Below are positions 16,621-24,711 of a DNA stretch of 27,333 nt, in pieces. The stretch comes from CAYNXB01 sp964401045 (GTDB lineage: Bacteria > Pseudomonadota > Alphaproteobacteria > Sphingomonadales > Sphingomonadaceae). Under the pieces are notes generated by a model, which searched no databases, had not been told where the DNA came from, and saw nothing but the letters and a program-made list of their open reading frames with translations. The DNA is taken from NCBI GenBank assembly GCA_964401045.1, contig CAYNXB010000035.1:1-27333 (forward strand), written 5' to 3'. The first letter of the stretch is position 1. Each line of letters starts with the position of its first letter. The position numbers and the translations under genes were made by a program.

Positions 16621-18160
16621 CTTCGCCGGCCGGCGTGGTCATGTCGAAAGTCTGCGCCTCGAACAGGCTGTCCACGGGAACCACCTCGATCGCCGGGACG
16701 AGGCAGAGCCGCTCGGCGAGGGCAGAAAGATCTTCCTCGACATGTTCGGCCCGCAGCACGGCGTGTTCCTCGCCGAGGTAGAGCACCAGCCGATTGCCTT
16801 GCGCCTTGAGCGCGCTGTTGCGCAGCGAGCGGCGTGAGCTTGCGCCCAACCGGCGGCACAACCGGATCGCGAGGCCCCAGCACAGCGCTTCCTCGAGCTG
16901 TTCGGGAGTGGCGAGCCGTTGCAGCAGCTTGGGCATTTCGGTTTCGCCGCAATTGGCCGCGAGCGCGGCCGCGATCATCGCCCGCTCCTGCGGGTCGAGG
17001 CACAGCCAGCGTTTGTAGAGCGCCCAGCTCACGGCCTGCTTGAGCCGCAGGTTGGGCTCGATCTGCATCGATGCGAGCGCGAGCATCGTCGCCGCCAGGC
17101 GCAGGCGTTCGCTCCCGCGGCCCTGGCCGGGCACCGCATCCACAGTCCACGCGGCGACCCGGGTGGCGAGCGTTGGCGGCCCGCCCCGTGGCGCGGCGAA
17201 GCTGGCGACCCCGGCGAGGAGCGGGTCCTGGCTGCGCGCGGCGGCGTCCAGCCGTTCGAACAGCACGCCTTCCCGCAGGCCCCATGCAGAGATCACCACC
17301 CGGTCGGGGGCGAGTTTCGACAGCAGCACCTGCAACAGCGCGCCGGCGTCGGGCAGCTTGGCCGCGCGCATCGGCGAGACGCGCGGCACCGTAGCCAGGA
17401 TCGAACGCTTGCTGCGGCGCAGCCGCTTGGCAAGAGCGAGCGCCTCGGCGCCGGAGAAGGTGAGGCCGTGCGGATCGGTCAGTGGCGATTTGGCTTCATG
17501 CATCGCGTAGCAAGCGAGCGCGCGCCAAGTGCCGCCGACGAGATAGAGCGTGCCGCCGATCGACTTGTCCCAGCCGCCCGCCTTGAGATCCCTCGCGATG
17601 CGCTGCCGGAACTTGGCGGCGCCAGCGGCGCGCAGGGCCGGGAGGCGCAGCGTGCCGAGCGGCAATGAGGTCTCGCGGCTGGTCGCGCCATTGGCGATCG
17701 CGGTCAATTCGAGGCTACCGCCGCCGAGATCGGCGACCGCGCCCCGCGCCCCTGGAAACGCGCCGATCACGCCCATTGCCGCGGCGCGCGCCTCTTCCTC
17801 GCCGGACAGCAGGCGCGGCGTCACCCCCGCTTCCTTGACCAGCTTGAGGAACGCCGGGCCGTTTTTCGCCTCTCGAGCGGCGGCTGTGGCGATGCAGTCG
17901 ACGTCGCGGATGTGGAGGTCATCGAGGATGCGGGTGAAGCGGTGAATGCCGGCGAGCGCGAGGTCGATCGCCGGCTTGGGAATGCGCCCGGTCTGCGCCA
18001 GATCGCGGCCGAGGCGGGCGGTGACCTTTTCGTTGAGCAGGATGCTCGGCGCGCGGCGCGCGCCGCCGAAGATCACCAGACGTACCGTGTTCGACCCTAT
18101 GTCGATCACCGCCCGTTGCGGCCCCGCATGGGCGAAGACTGCGTCCGAATCGCCAATCAT
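16595..18160 (-). CDS. ppx: Exopolyphosphatase, Ppx/GppA family
   Basis: The protein has 521 residues, close to E. coli PPX. The N-terminal ASKHA-fold domain shows VIDIGSNTVRLVIFGG (residues 18-33, phosphate loop), CIATAAAREAKN, LLSGEEEARAAAMGV (carrying the acidic catalytic region) and VADLGGGSLEL (second phosphate loop). The segment SAWGLREGVLFE closes the core, and the C-terminal ~200 residues form the HD-like helical extension of long PPX proteins. It cuts terminal phosphate from polyphosphate; GppA-type pppGpp hydrolysis cannot be excluded. The SD AGGAGG overlaps the ppk1 stop codon, so synthesis and breakdown enzymes are translationally linked. The 3' end overlaps the convergent DUF839 gene. 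Confidence 0.93.
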   Translation of the reverse strand: MIGDSDAVFAHAGPQRAVIDIGSNTVRLVIFGGARRAPSILLNEKVTARLGRDLAQTGRIPKPAIDLALAGIHRFTRILDDLHIRDVDCIATAAAREAKNGPAFLKLVKEAGVTPRLLSGEEEARAAAMGVIGAFPGARGAVADLGGGSLELTAIANGATSRETSLPLGTLRLPALRAAGAAKFRQRIARDLKAGGWDKSIGGTLYLVGGTWRALACYAMHEAKSPLTDPHGLTFSGAEALALAKRLRRSKRSILATVPRVSPMRAAKLPDAGALLQVLLSKLAPDRVVISAWGLREGVLFERLDAAARSQDPLLAGVASFAAPRGGPPTLATRVAAWTVDAVPGQGRGSERLRLAATMLALASMQIEPNLRLKQAVSWALYKRWLCLDPQERAMIAAALAANCGETEMPKLLQRLATPEQLEEALCWGLAIRLCRRLGASSRRSLRNSALKAQGNRLVLYLGEEHAVLRAEHVEEDLSALAERLCLVPAIEVVPVDSLFEAQTFDMTTPAGEATLGPTAP

Positions 18161-18169
18161 CGCGTCCTC

Positions 18170-20311
18170 CTAGGCCCCGCCCCTGCGCAGCGTCAGCGTG
18201 GGCACTCCCACGCCTTCGGCAAGCGCCGCTCCGCGGCCCGACAGCGAAGGGTTGGTCATGAAATAGCGGTGCAGGTTGAACGGCTTGCCCTCGGGCTTCA
18301 GCCGCTCGTAGCTGCCATCCGGGTTGAGCTGCCAGCTCTGCTCGTTGTCGAGCAGGTTGGCGAGCAGAACCTGATCCAGAACCTGGTCATGCACCGTCGC
18401 GTTGGTGATCGGCACCAGCGTTTCGACCCGCCGGTCGAGGTTGCGCTCCATTCCGTCGGCCGACGAGATGAACACCTTGGCGCGGTTGTGCGGCAGCGCA
18501 TGGCCGTTGCCAAATGCCCAGATGCGCGAGTGTTCGAGGAACCGCCCGATGATCGAGCGAACCGAGATATTGTCCGACAGGCCGGGAACGCGGGGCCGCA
18601 GACAGCAGATGCCGCGCACCACCAGCTGCACCGCCACGCCCGCCTGGCTCGCAGCGTAGAAGCGGTCGATCAGGTTGCCGTCAGTGAGCGAGTTGAGCTT
18701 GGCCCAGATGCTTGCCGGCTTTCCGGCGAGCGCGTTGGCGATCTCCCGGTCGATGCATGCGTAGAGCGTGTCGCGCAGGTTGATGGGCGCGATCGAGAGC
18801 ATCTCCGTCTTGTGCGGTTCGACGTAGCCGGTGATGAAGTTGAACAGTTTGCCGGCATCGCGGCAGAGCTTGGGATCGGCGGTGAAGAACGACAGGTCAG
18901 TGTAGATCTGCGAGGTGATGGGGTGGTAATTGCCGGTGCCGAAGTGGCAATACGTGCGGTAGCCCCCATCCTCCCGCCGGATCACCATCGAGATCTTGGC
19001 GTGGGTCTTCCAGTCGACGAAGCCATAAATCACCTGGACCCCGGCGCGCTCGAGCTGGCTCGCCCACAGCAGGTTCTGCTCTTCGTCGAACCGCGCCTTC
19101 AATTCGACCACGGCGGTGACCGATTTGCCCGCCTCGGCCGCGGCGATCAGGGCGGCGATGACCGCCGATTGCCGGCCCGCGCGGTAGAGCGTCTGCTTGA
19201 TCGCCACCACATCCGGATCGCCGGCAGCCTGGCGAATGAAGTCGACCACCACCTCGAAGCTTTCGTAGGGGTGGTGGATGACGATGTCCTTTTCGCGGAT
19301 CGCCGCGAAGCAATCGCCGTCATGCTCCAGGATGCGTTCGGGAAAGCGCGGGCTGAACGGTTCGAACTTGAGGTCCGGCCGGTCCTCGTCGACGATCCCG
19401 GCGAGCCCGCCGATCCCGATCATGCCGTCGGTCTTCATTACGCTCGCGTCCTCGAGCCCGAGCTGCTCGCGCAGCACCGCCTCGGCAGTCGGGTCGAAAT
19501 CGTCCTGTAATTCCAGCATGATGACCCGGCCGCGCCGGCGTCGCTGGATGGCCGTGCGGTAGTAGCGGACGAGGTCTTCCGCTTCCTCCTCGATCTCGAT
19601 GTCGCTGTCGCGCAGCACGCGGAAGGCGCCGTCGCCCTCGATCCTGAAGCCGGGGAACACCAGATCGGCGTGGCGCGCGATAAGGTGTTCGATGCTGATG
19701 TAGGTCGCCTCGCCGTTCGGCACGCGCACGAAACGCGGGATCGACGGGGGCACCAGGATCATCTCGATCAGCTGCTCACCGTCGGAGATGCGGGTGAGCG
19801 TGAAGAGCAGCCCGATGCCCTGGTTGGCGACGAACGGAAACGGATGCGCCGGATCGATCGCCTGTGGAGTGATCACCGGGGCGACATGATCGAGGAAGTA
19901 GGTCCGCAGCCAACGCGCCGCGGCGTTGTCGATGCGCTTCTCGTAGGCGACGTGAATGCCCTTGGCGGCAAGCAGCGGGCGCAGCTTGCGCCAGCTTGAC
20001 TGCTGGTGATCCTTGAGCCGCGCGATCGCACCGCGCACCACGGCGAGCTGCTGCGCCGGAGTCAGTCCGTCGATAGAGAGCCTCTCGATCTGCCGCTTCA
20101 CCTGCCCGGCGAGGCCGGCGACACGGATCATCATGAACTCGTCGAGGTTGCTGCCCGAGATCGAGAGGAACCGCAGCCGCTCGAGCAGCGGGTAGTTCTC
20201 ATTGAGCGATTCGGCGAGCACACGTTCGTTGAACGCAAGCCAGCTCAACTCACGGTTGAAATAGCGCGCTTCGTCCGAAGCCGCTTCGAGAAGACGCGTC
20301 TCGATATTCAT
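18170..20311 (-). CDS. ppk1: Polyphosphate kinase 1
   Basis: The enzyme transfers the gamma-phosphate of ATP to a growing polyphosphate chain. From ATG 20311 it has 713 residues, the usual PPK1 length. The N-terminal domain opens with RYFNRELSWLAFNERVL. The catalytic phospholipase-D-like domains contain WKTHAKISMV (His437, matching the phosphorylated His435 of E. coli), CHFGTGNYHP (His456, matching His454) and HNRAKVFISSADGMERNLDRR. An in-frame ATG at 20344 would add 11 residues. I prefer 20311 because a possible -10 element (TAATAT, complement of 20354-20359) would leave almost no leader for 20344, but neither start has a good SD. It is followed after 9 nt by ppx. Confidence 0.95.
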   Translation of the reverse strand: MNIETRLLEAASDEARYFNRELSWLAFNERVLAESLNENYPLLERLRFLSISGSNLDEFMMIRVAGLAGQVKRQIERLSIDGLTPAQQLAVVRGAIARLKDHQQSSWRKLRPLLAAKGIHVAYEKRIDNAAARWLRTYFLDHVAPVITPQAIDPAHPFPFVANQGIGLLFTLTRISDGEQLIEMILVPPSIPRFVRVPNGEATYISIEHLIARHADLVFPGFRIEGDGAFRVLRDSDIEIEEEAEDLVRYYRTAIQRRRRGRVIMLELQDDFDPTAEAVLREQLGLEDASVMKTDGMIGIGGLAGIVDEDRPDLKFEPFSPRFPERILEHDGDCFAAIREKDIVIHHPYESFEVVVDFIRQAAGDPDVVAIKQTLYRAGRQSAVIAALIAAAEAGKSVTAVVELKARFDEEQNLLWASQLERAGVQVIYGFVDWKTHAKISMVIRREDGGYRTYCHFGTGNYHPITSQIYTDLSFFTADPKLCRDAGKLFNFITGYVEPHKTEMLSIAPINLRDTLYACIDREIANALAGKPASIWAKLNSLTDGNLIDRFYAASQAGVAVQLVVRGICCLRPRVPGLSDNISVRSIIGRFLEHSRIWAFGNGHALPHNRAKVFISSADGMERNLDRRVETLVPITNATVHDQVLDQVLLANLLDNEQSWQLNPDGSYERLKPEGKPFNLHRYFMTNPSLSGRGAALAEGVGVPTLTLRRGGA

Positions 20312-20349
20312 GGCGCTCGTCTGGTGGCCCGAAGCATCCGGCATGCGGA

Positions 20350-20383
20350 GGGAATATTACATTCCCGTGACACGTCCGTCCAA
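20350..20383 (-). promoter_or_regulatory. Candidate ppk1 promoter with inverted repeat
   Basis: On the minus strand, TTGGAC (complement of 20378-20383) lies 18 bp before TAATAT (complement of 20354-20359). The -10 sits inside the inverted repeat GGGAAT-N5-ATTCCC (20350-20366), which could be a repressor operator. The -35 is weak. The element lies in the 157-bp divergent gap between ppk1 and the amidohydrolase gene, so it could affect both. Confidence 0.35.
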
Positions 20384-20501
20384 ACTTGTCTGCGGTGCGG
20401 CGGGCTGCAAGGTTCCCCATCCTGGTCGTATTTGCGGCGTTGCGGAGCCGCCGGCGGCGACTAAGCTGCTTCCAGCGATAGAACGATGCGGGAGAGGGAC
20501 G

Positions 20502-21539
20502 ATGGCGAACAAAGTGCGGCTGATCGCGACAGAGGAGGCGTGGTCGATCCCCGAAGTCGCCGCCGAGCTGGGCAAAGTGGCCCGCGGCCCCTCGCAAAGC
20601 CTCGACAAGCTGCTGATCCAGGGCATCTACGACGCGCCGGCCGACAGCACCGGCTACAGCAAGATGGATTTCCTCTCCGGCCTGCTCGATGCCGAGCAGC
20701 AGCGACTGCGGCAGATGGACGAGCTGGGCGTCGACATGCAGCTGATGGCGCTCACCGCGCCCGGCGTGCAGATGTTCGATGCCGACACCGCGCACGAGCT
20801 GGCGATGGTCGCCAACGACCGGCTGGCCGCGCTGTGCCGGAAGTATCCGACCCGCTTCGCCGGACTTGCCAGCTTCGCGCCGCATAGCCCGAAGCGCGCG
20901 GCGAAGGAGATGGAGCGTGCGGTCAACGAGCTGAAATTGAACGGCTTCATGATCAACAGTCACACCAACGGCGAATACCTCGACGATCCCAAGTTCTGGC
21001 CGATCCTCGAAGCCGCCGAAGCGCTCGACCGCTGCATCTACATCCACCCGCGCGCCGCGTCGGACACGCTCAAGGGCCCGCTGCAGGACTATGGGATGGA
21101 CAGCGCGATGTGGGGCTACGGCGTCGAAGTCGGCACCCACGCGGTGCGGATGATGGCTGGCGGCGTGTTCGACGCCTTTCCCAAGCTCAAGATCTGCATC
21201 GGCCACATGGGCGAGGCGGTGCCGTTCTGGATCTGGCGCATCAACTTCATGAACAGCCGCGCCCAGAAGATCGGCCGTGCGCGCAAGACCGAGCGGAGCA
21301 TGGAGGAATACTTCCGCGACAACTTCTGCATCACCAACAGCGGCGTCGAGGACCCGCTGGCGATGCGCTATTCGATCGACCGAATGGGGGCCGACAAGGT
21401 GATGTGGGCGATCGACTACCCGTACCAGCCGATGGAACCGGCGGTGAAATTCATCGAGGACTTCGAGTGCACCGACGCGGAACGTCACGCGCTGTGCCAC
21501 GGCAATGCCGAGCGCATCTTCCACATCGCGGCCGAGTGA
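20502..21539 (+). CDS. Amidohydrolase-family protein, decarboxylase-like (LigW/gamma-resorcylate type)
   Basis: The protein has 345 residues from ATG 20502 (SD GGAGAGGG at 20491-20498). The frame is open upstream to 20310, but that extension lacks family features. The sequence follows the non-hydrolytic amidohydrolase branch that includes 5-carboxyvanillate decarboxylase (LigW), gamma-resorcylate decarboxylase and ACMSD. TEEAW gives the metal ligand Glu11 in place of the usual HxH, FMINSHTNGEYLDDPKFW lies in the middle, IHP supplies His182, GHMGEAVPFW His235, and AIDYPYQP Asp305. These match the metal and catalytic residues I recall for LigW. Likely chemistry is metal-dependent decarboxylation of an aromatic acid, or hydration/hydrolysis of a related ring-cleavage compound. 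The neighbouring alpha/beta hydrolase, 8 bp downstream, suggests a short catabolic route, but no ring-cleavage dioxygenase is present here to fix the substrate. Confidence 0.88.
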   Translation: MANKVRLIATEEAWSIPEVAAELGKVARGPSQSLDKLLIQGIYDAPADSTGYSKMDFLSGLLDAEQQRLRQMDELGVDMQLMALTAPGVQMFDADTAHELAMVANDRLAALCRKYPTRFAGLASFAPHSPKRAAKEMERAVNELKLNGFMINSHTNGEYLDDPKFWPILEAAEALDRCIYIHPRAASDTLKGPLQDYGMDSAMWGYGVEVGTHAVRMMAGGVFDAFPKLKICIGHMGEAVPFWIWRINFMNSRAQKIGRARKTERSMEEYFRDNFCITNSGVEDPLAMRYSIDRMGADKVMWAIDYPYQPMEPAVKFIEDFECTDAERHALCHGNAERIFHIAAE

Positions 21540-21547
21540 GGGCGGGC

Positions 21548-22501
21548 ATGAGCAAAACGCGACACCTGGTCGATGCCGAGATCGCGGCCATGCTCGACAT
21601 GCCCGATATCGCCCTGAGCGCCGAGACGCTCGCCGAGGTGCGCGCCGACCCCATGTTCACGGGGGAGGAACTGCCGCCACCGGCATTCCCGGCGCGTGAG
21701 GCATGGGCCAGGGTGGATGGCGGCCCGGATGTGAAGCTGGTGGTGATCGATCCGCCTTCGGCGCGAAAGGGGCGCGGCGCGATCCTGCACATCCACGGCG
21801 GCGGGATGGTGGTCGGCACGGCGGACAATGCCGGAAAGACGCGCCAGCCGCTCGCGATCGAGCACGATTGCGTGATCGTATCGGTCGATTACCGGCTGTG
21901 CCCGGAAACGCCGTTTCCCGGCCCGCAGGAAGACAACTACGCTGGGCTTCTGTGGCTGGTCGAGCACGCGGCCGAACTCGGCGTCGATCCAGGCCGGATC
22001 GTGGTCATGGGCGAAAGCGCGGGCGGTGGCCTGGCGGCGAGCCTCGCGCTGATGACGCGTGACCGGGGCGGGCCGCGGCTCGCCGGCCAGGTGCTGGTAT
22101 ATCCGATGCTCGATTGGCGCACCGGCGGGCCGGACGACCGTTGGCAGAACGCCCACACGGGCGAGTTCATCTGGACCCGCGCCAAGAACCAGTTCGGCTG
22201 GAACGCCTTGCGCGGTGACTATTCGCCGACGGACGCGCGTAAGGGCTGGTTTTCGCCCGCGCTGGCCAACGATCTAGCGGGGCTCCCGCCGACATATATG
22301 ATCACCGGGGCGCTCGACTTGTTCCTCGATGAGGACCTCGATTACGCGCGCCGCCTGATCGACGCCGGTGTGCCCACCGAGCTCCACGTCTACCCCGGAG
22401 CGATCCACGCGTTCGAGATGGTGCCCGACACCGTCCTGCAGCAGCAGGCGACGACCGATCTCGAACGCGGGTTGCGGCGGCTGTTCGGAGACGGCCGCTG
22501 A
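21548..22501 (+). CDS. Alpha/beta hydrolase, hormone-sensitive-lipase (acetyl-esterase) type
   Basis: The protein has 317 residues. It has the HSL-family oxyanion motif HGGG (83-86), nucleophile elbow GESAGG with Ser157, and the expected Asp257 (GALDLF) and His287 (GAIHAFE). DYRLCPETPFPGPQED is the usual family stretch between them. It should hydrolyse short-chain carboxylic esters or a lactone; the natural substrate is unknown. The start chosen is ATG 21548, 8 bp after the amidohydrolase stop, with a weak GA-rich SD; the frame is open far upstream inside the previous gene, but that part has no family match. The stop at 22499-22501 overlaps a possible CTG start of the next gene. It is probably in one operon with the genes on both sides. 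Confidence 0.92.
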   Translation: MSKTRHLVDAEIAAMLDMPDIALSAETLAEVRADPMFTGEELPPPAFPAREAWARVDGGPDVKLVVIDPPSARKGRGAILHIHGGGMVVGTADNAGKTRQPLAIEHDCVIVSVDYRLCPETPFPGPQEDNYAGLLWLVEHAAELGVDPGRIVVMGESAGGGLAASLALMTRDRGGPRLAGQVLVYPMLDWRTGGPDDRWQNAHTGEFIWTRAKNQFGWNALRGDYSPTDARKGWFSPALANDLAGLPPTYMITGALDLFLDEDLDYARRLIDAGVPTELHVYPGAIHAFEMVPDTVLQQQATTDLERGLRRLFGDGR

Positions 22502-22527
22502 ACGCCGAAGTCTTCGTCAACGACCGC

Positions 22528-23001
22528 ATGCAGCGCGGGTACCGCTATGAGCGAGTGGCGCGGCCGGGGCAGGGCTTCGACCCGGCGTTCAACCCCGAGG
22601 TCACCCCCGCCGAGATGCTCGCGTTGGGCGTATTCCGCGGCAAGTACATGACCGATTGCCGCGCCGAATTCCCGAAAAGCTGGTTCGCCAGCGCCAGGCT
22701 TGCGGTCGGCGCGCCCGATTGCACGCTCAACTTCTTCGGCGTCCACGCTGGAAAACCACTAGCTTACTGGCGTGCAAAAGGGTGGATTCACCCTGACGAT
22801 CCGCGCGGCTGGTTCCAGTGGTATTGCCGCTATTATTCCGGACGACGGATGGAGGACGACGCACGCCAGATCGGCCGCTGGCGCGCGTTCGCCCGGCACG
22901 CGGCGCAAGTGCGCAAGCATTGCGAGCCGGGCGACCCGTTCTGCCGCCCGCGTCAGCGCCAGGCGCTGCTCCAGTGGGCTTACGACAGCCGGGTGATCTG
23001 A
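22528..23001 (+). CDS. Conserved-looking protein of unknown function
   Basis: From ATG 22528 the protein has 157 residues. It is soluble, with no signal or membrane segment, and rich in Arg, Trp and Tyr. Notable stretches are MQRGYRYERV, FNPEVTPAEMLALGVFRGKY, WIHPDDPRGWFQWYCRYYSG and CEPGDPFCRPRQRQALLQWA. The Cys, Trp and His content suggests a folded domain, and similar proteins seem familiar from other proteobacteria, but I cannot name a function. No SD precedes ATG 22528. An in-frame CTG at 22498 has GGAG (22487-22490) at 7 nt and overlaps the upstream stop as CTGA. That would add LNAEVFVNDR before MQRGYRY and fits a coupled start. The stop lies 4 bp from the end of the convergent minus-strand gene. 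Confidence 0.8.
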   Translation: MQRGYRYERVARPGQGFDPAFNPEVTPAEMLALGVFRGKYMTDCRAEFPKSWFASARLAVGAPDCTLNFFGVHAGKPLAYWRAKGWIHPDDPRGWFQWYCRYYSGRRMEDDARQIGRWRAFARHAAQVRKHCEPGDPFCRPRQRQALLQWAYDSRVI

Positions 23002-23005
23002 CGCA

Positions 23006-24247
23006 CTACTGGCAGGCGCCAGCGGCGCGCATGCCTATGCCGCGCAAGCCGCCCGGACACTTGGGCTTGCCTTGCGGCTGTTGCTGCTGCGGGCCGCTGG
23101 CGTCCTCCTCGTCGTCGTAGGAGCCGCTATTGCCCATCATGCCGCCCATGCCCGGCATCCCGGCCATCACCATCGCATTGGCGCGGAAGCGCACGCGGGC
23201 GATCCATTCCGGCTTCCACACCGCCTTGGGATCGCTCGGCCGCGGCGGATAGGCGAAGTCGGCCTGCGGGCCGTAGGCGTAGAGCTGGGTCATCAGCATC
23301 GGCCCACCGCTTTGCTTCACTTCGGCGGGAATCGCGCAGCTCGTCTGGCTCGGCGGCATCACTGTCTTGGCCGCGATCATCTTCTTGACCGTGCCGGGCG
23401 ATAGCCAGTCCCCCAGGAAGCCGCCGAACTGCTGTGTGGATGACGAGGTCCACCACACCATGTCGAGATCACCGCCGGCGCGCTCCGGGTTGGTGGCGAT
23501 GACCCACGCGTAATAGCCGGTCGCCTTGGGCAGCGCGCCCCAGGTGAGATTGGTCGCCCCGCTCGTCATGTCGCTGGTGCGCGGCTGGAGCGGCGGCATG
23601 AAGTCGTCGGCGAGGGTGAAATTGATCTCCGGCGCATAAGTGCTCGCCACCCGGTGCGCGCCGAGGATCGAGGAATTGCCGGTCAGCCTCTTGCTTTCCT
23701 TGGCATTCGGCCAGTCGCCGTAGGTCTTGCTGTTCGCCATGGTGACGCGCCAGTCGTCGGCCACCTCTGCGGCGGCGAACAGCCCCGGCGGGACCTGGCC
23801 CTTGGCGAGCTTTGAGAAGTCGATCACCACGGGCTGGCCCTTGGGGGCGTGCTCGCCGCAGCCCCAGTAGAGCGAAAGCTTGCCCTTGGGCATCTGACCG
23901 GGATAGCCGGTCGGCACTGGCGTGGGCCTTGGCGGCGTGACCAGCGGCACCGATTTCCCGAGCCCGGCACCGGCCGGCATGAAATGATCGCCAGTGGGCG
24001 CTCCGGTGGCCGCGCGGCTCGACCCGAGGCGTAGGATCATCTCGTGCGCCGCCTGGTTGCCACCGCCGCGCAACATCGCCAGTGGGTTTCCACCGCCCCC
24101 GGCCATCGCAGCCATGCCCGACATCGTGCCGGCATCGACGGTATAGCGCGCGATCGGCGCCTCGCTCTTCTGCGACAGTGCCGGAACGGCGATCGCGGCG
24201 GCCGTGCCGAGCGTGAGTAGCGCAGCGATTCGATGAAACGTTTTCAT
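23006..24247 (-). CDS. Secreted protein of unknown function
   Basis: The protein has 413 residues. The N-terminus MKTFHRIAALLTLGTAAAIA followed by VPALSQ is a Sec signal with a likely cut near residue 25. The mature protein begins with a Gly/Met-rich stretch (SGMAAMAGGGGNPLAMLRGG). Further on are LSLYWGCGEHAPKGQPVVID, LTWGALPKATGYYAWVIA (fibronectin-like strand spacing) and DLDMVWWTSSSTQQFGGF. The tail is low complexity: a Met/Gly run (about 363-376), an acidic DDEED patch and QQQQPQ, then a Cys-containing end. No enzyme motif is recognised. It probably stays in the periplasm or envelope. Its SD lies within a hairpin immediately before the gene. It is the last gene of the minus-strand group and converges with the gene ending at 23001. 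Confidence 0.82.
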   Translation of the reverse strand: MKTFHRIAALLTLGTAAAIAVPALSQKSEAPIARYTVDAGTMSGMAAMAGGGGNPLAMLRGGGNQAAHEMILRLGSSRAATGAPTGDHFMPAGAGLGKSVPLVTPPRPTPVPTGYPGQMPKGKLSLYWGCGEHAPKGQPVVIDFSKLAKGQVPPGLFAAAEVADDWRVTMANSKTYGDWPNAKESKRLTGNSSILGAHRVASTYAPEINFTLADDFMPPLQPRTSDMTSGATNLTWGALPKATGYYAWVIATNPERAGGDLDMVWWTSSSTQQFGGFLGDWLSPGTVKKMIAAKTVMPPSQTSCAIPAEVKQSGGPMLMTQLYAYGPQADFAYPPRPSDPKAVWKPEWIARVRFRANAMVMAGMPGMGGMMGNSGSYDDEEDASGPQQQQPQGKPKCPGGLRGIGMRAAGACQ

Positions 24248-24253
24248 GTGACG

Positions 24254-24283
24254 GAAACCCCCTCCGTTAGCAGCGGAGGTTTC
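24254..24283 (-). promoter_or_regulatory. Hairpin that can hide the Shine-Dalgarno of the downstream secreted-protein gene
   Basis: On the minus strand CCTCCG (complement of 24274-24279) pairs with CGGAGG (complement of 24261-24266) around a 7-nt loop. GAAA and TTTC flank the stem and can pair further. CGGAGGGGG is the SD of the gene starting at 24247, with its end 10 nt from the ATG. Pairing would block ribosome access, as in RNA thermometers or SD-occluding switches. A weak terminator for the upstream PilZ gene is an alternative, but no T-run follows. Confidence 0.5.
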
Positions 24284-24306
24284 TCACAACCGCGCGCCGC
24301 GCGCAA

Positions 24307-24660
24307 TCAGTTGCGCAGCCGCACGACCTTGTTGAGCAGCGACGTCTCGCACAGCGCGTCCAGCACGTCGGCGTCGAGCGGCACTTCGAACGACACGCCG
24401 AGCGCCCCGTCACGCGCCCATTCGAGCCGCGCAGCGATCGGGCCGGTCTCGCCGAGCCACAGCGCGAGAGCGTTGGACTTGCTGACGCCCACCGCGTTGG
24501 CGCGCATGCGGCACCCGGTCAGGCCCAGATCGGTCAGCAACACCTCCTGTTCCTCACGCCCGCCGATGCTGCAGCGCCCTTCGATCGCCACCTTGCGACG
24601 TCCCGATGCAGGGGCGCGGACGGTCTGGCGATGAAGCGAAGCTTGTTTGCGGCTGGACAT
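24307..24660 (-). CDS. PilZ-domain protein (degenerate c-di-GMP motif)
   Basis: From ATG 24660 the protein has 117 residues; this start has GAGGG 8 nt upstream, while a GTG at 24669 would add three residues. It is soluble. The middle and end follow a single PilZ barrel: VAIEGRCSIGG, EVLLTDLGLTGCRMRA, ALALWLGETGPIAARLEW and DGALGVSFEVPLDADVLDAL. PilZ domains usually bind c-di-GMP through RxxxR and [D/N]xSxxG. Here the second motif reads DLGLTG with Gly in place of Ser, and no clean RxxxR is present, so binding may be lost or altered. It lies between two secreted-protein genes on the same strand, 51 bp after one and 59 bp before the other. The family call is good; function is open. Confidence 0.8.
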   Translation of the reverse strand: MSSRKQASLHRQTVRAPASGRRKVAIEGRCSIGGREEQEVLLTDLGLTGCRMRANAVGVSKSNALALWLGETGPIAARLEWARDGALGVSFEVPLDADVLDALCETSLLNKVVRLRN

Positions 24661-24711
24661 GGCCGCCACCCTCGGCGTCCGGGCTTAAGATTCCCTTTCG
24701 GACGGCCGGTA

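Noticed and set aside
17912..19510. Plus-strand frame of 532 codons opposite ppx/ppk1
   Set aside because: It is antisense to clear ppk1 and ppx coding sequence, and its translation shows no domain.
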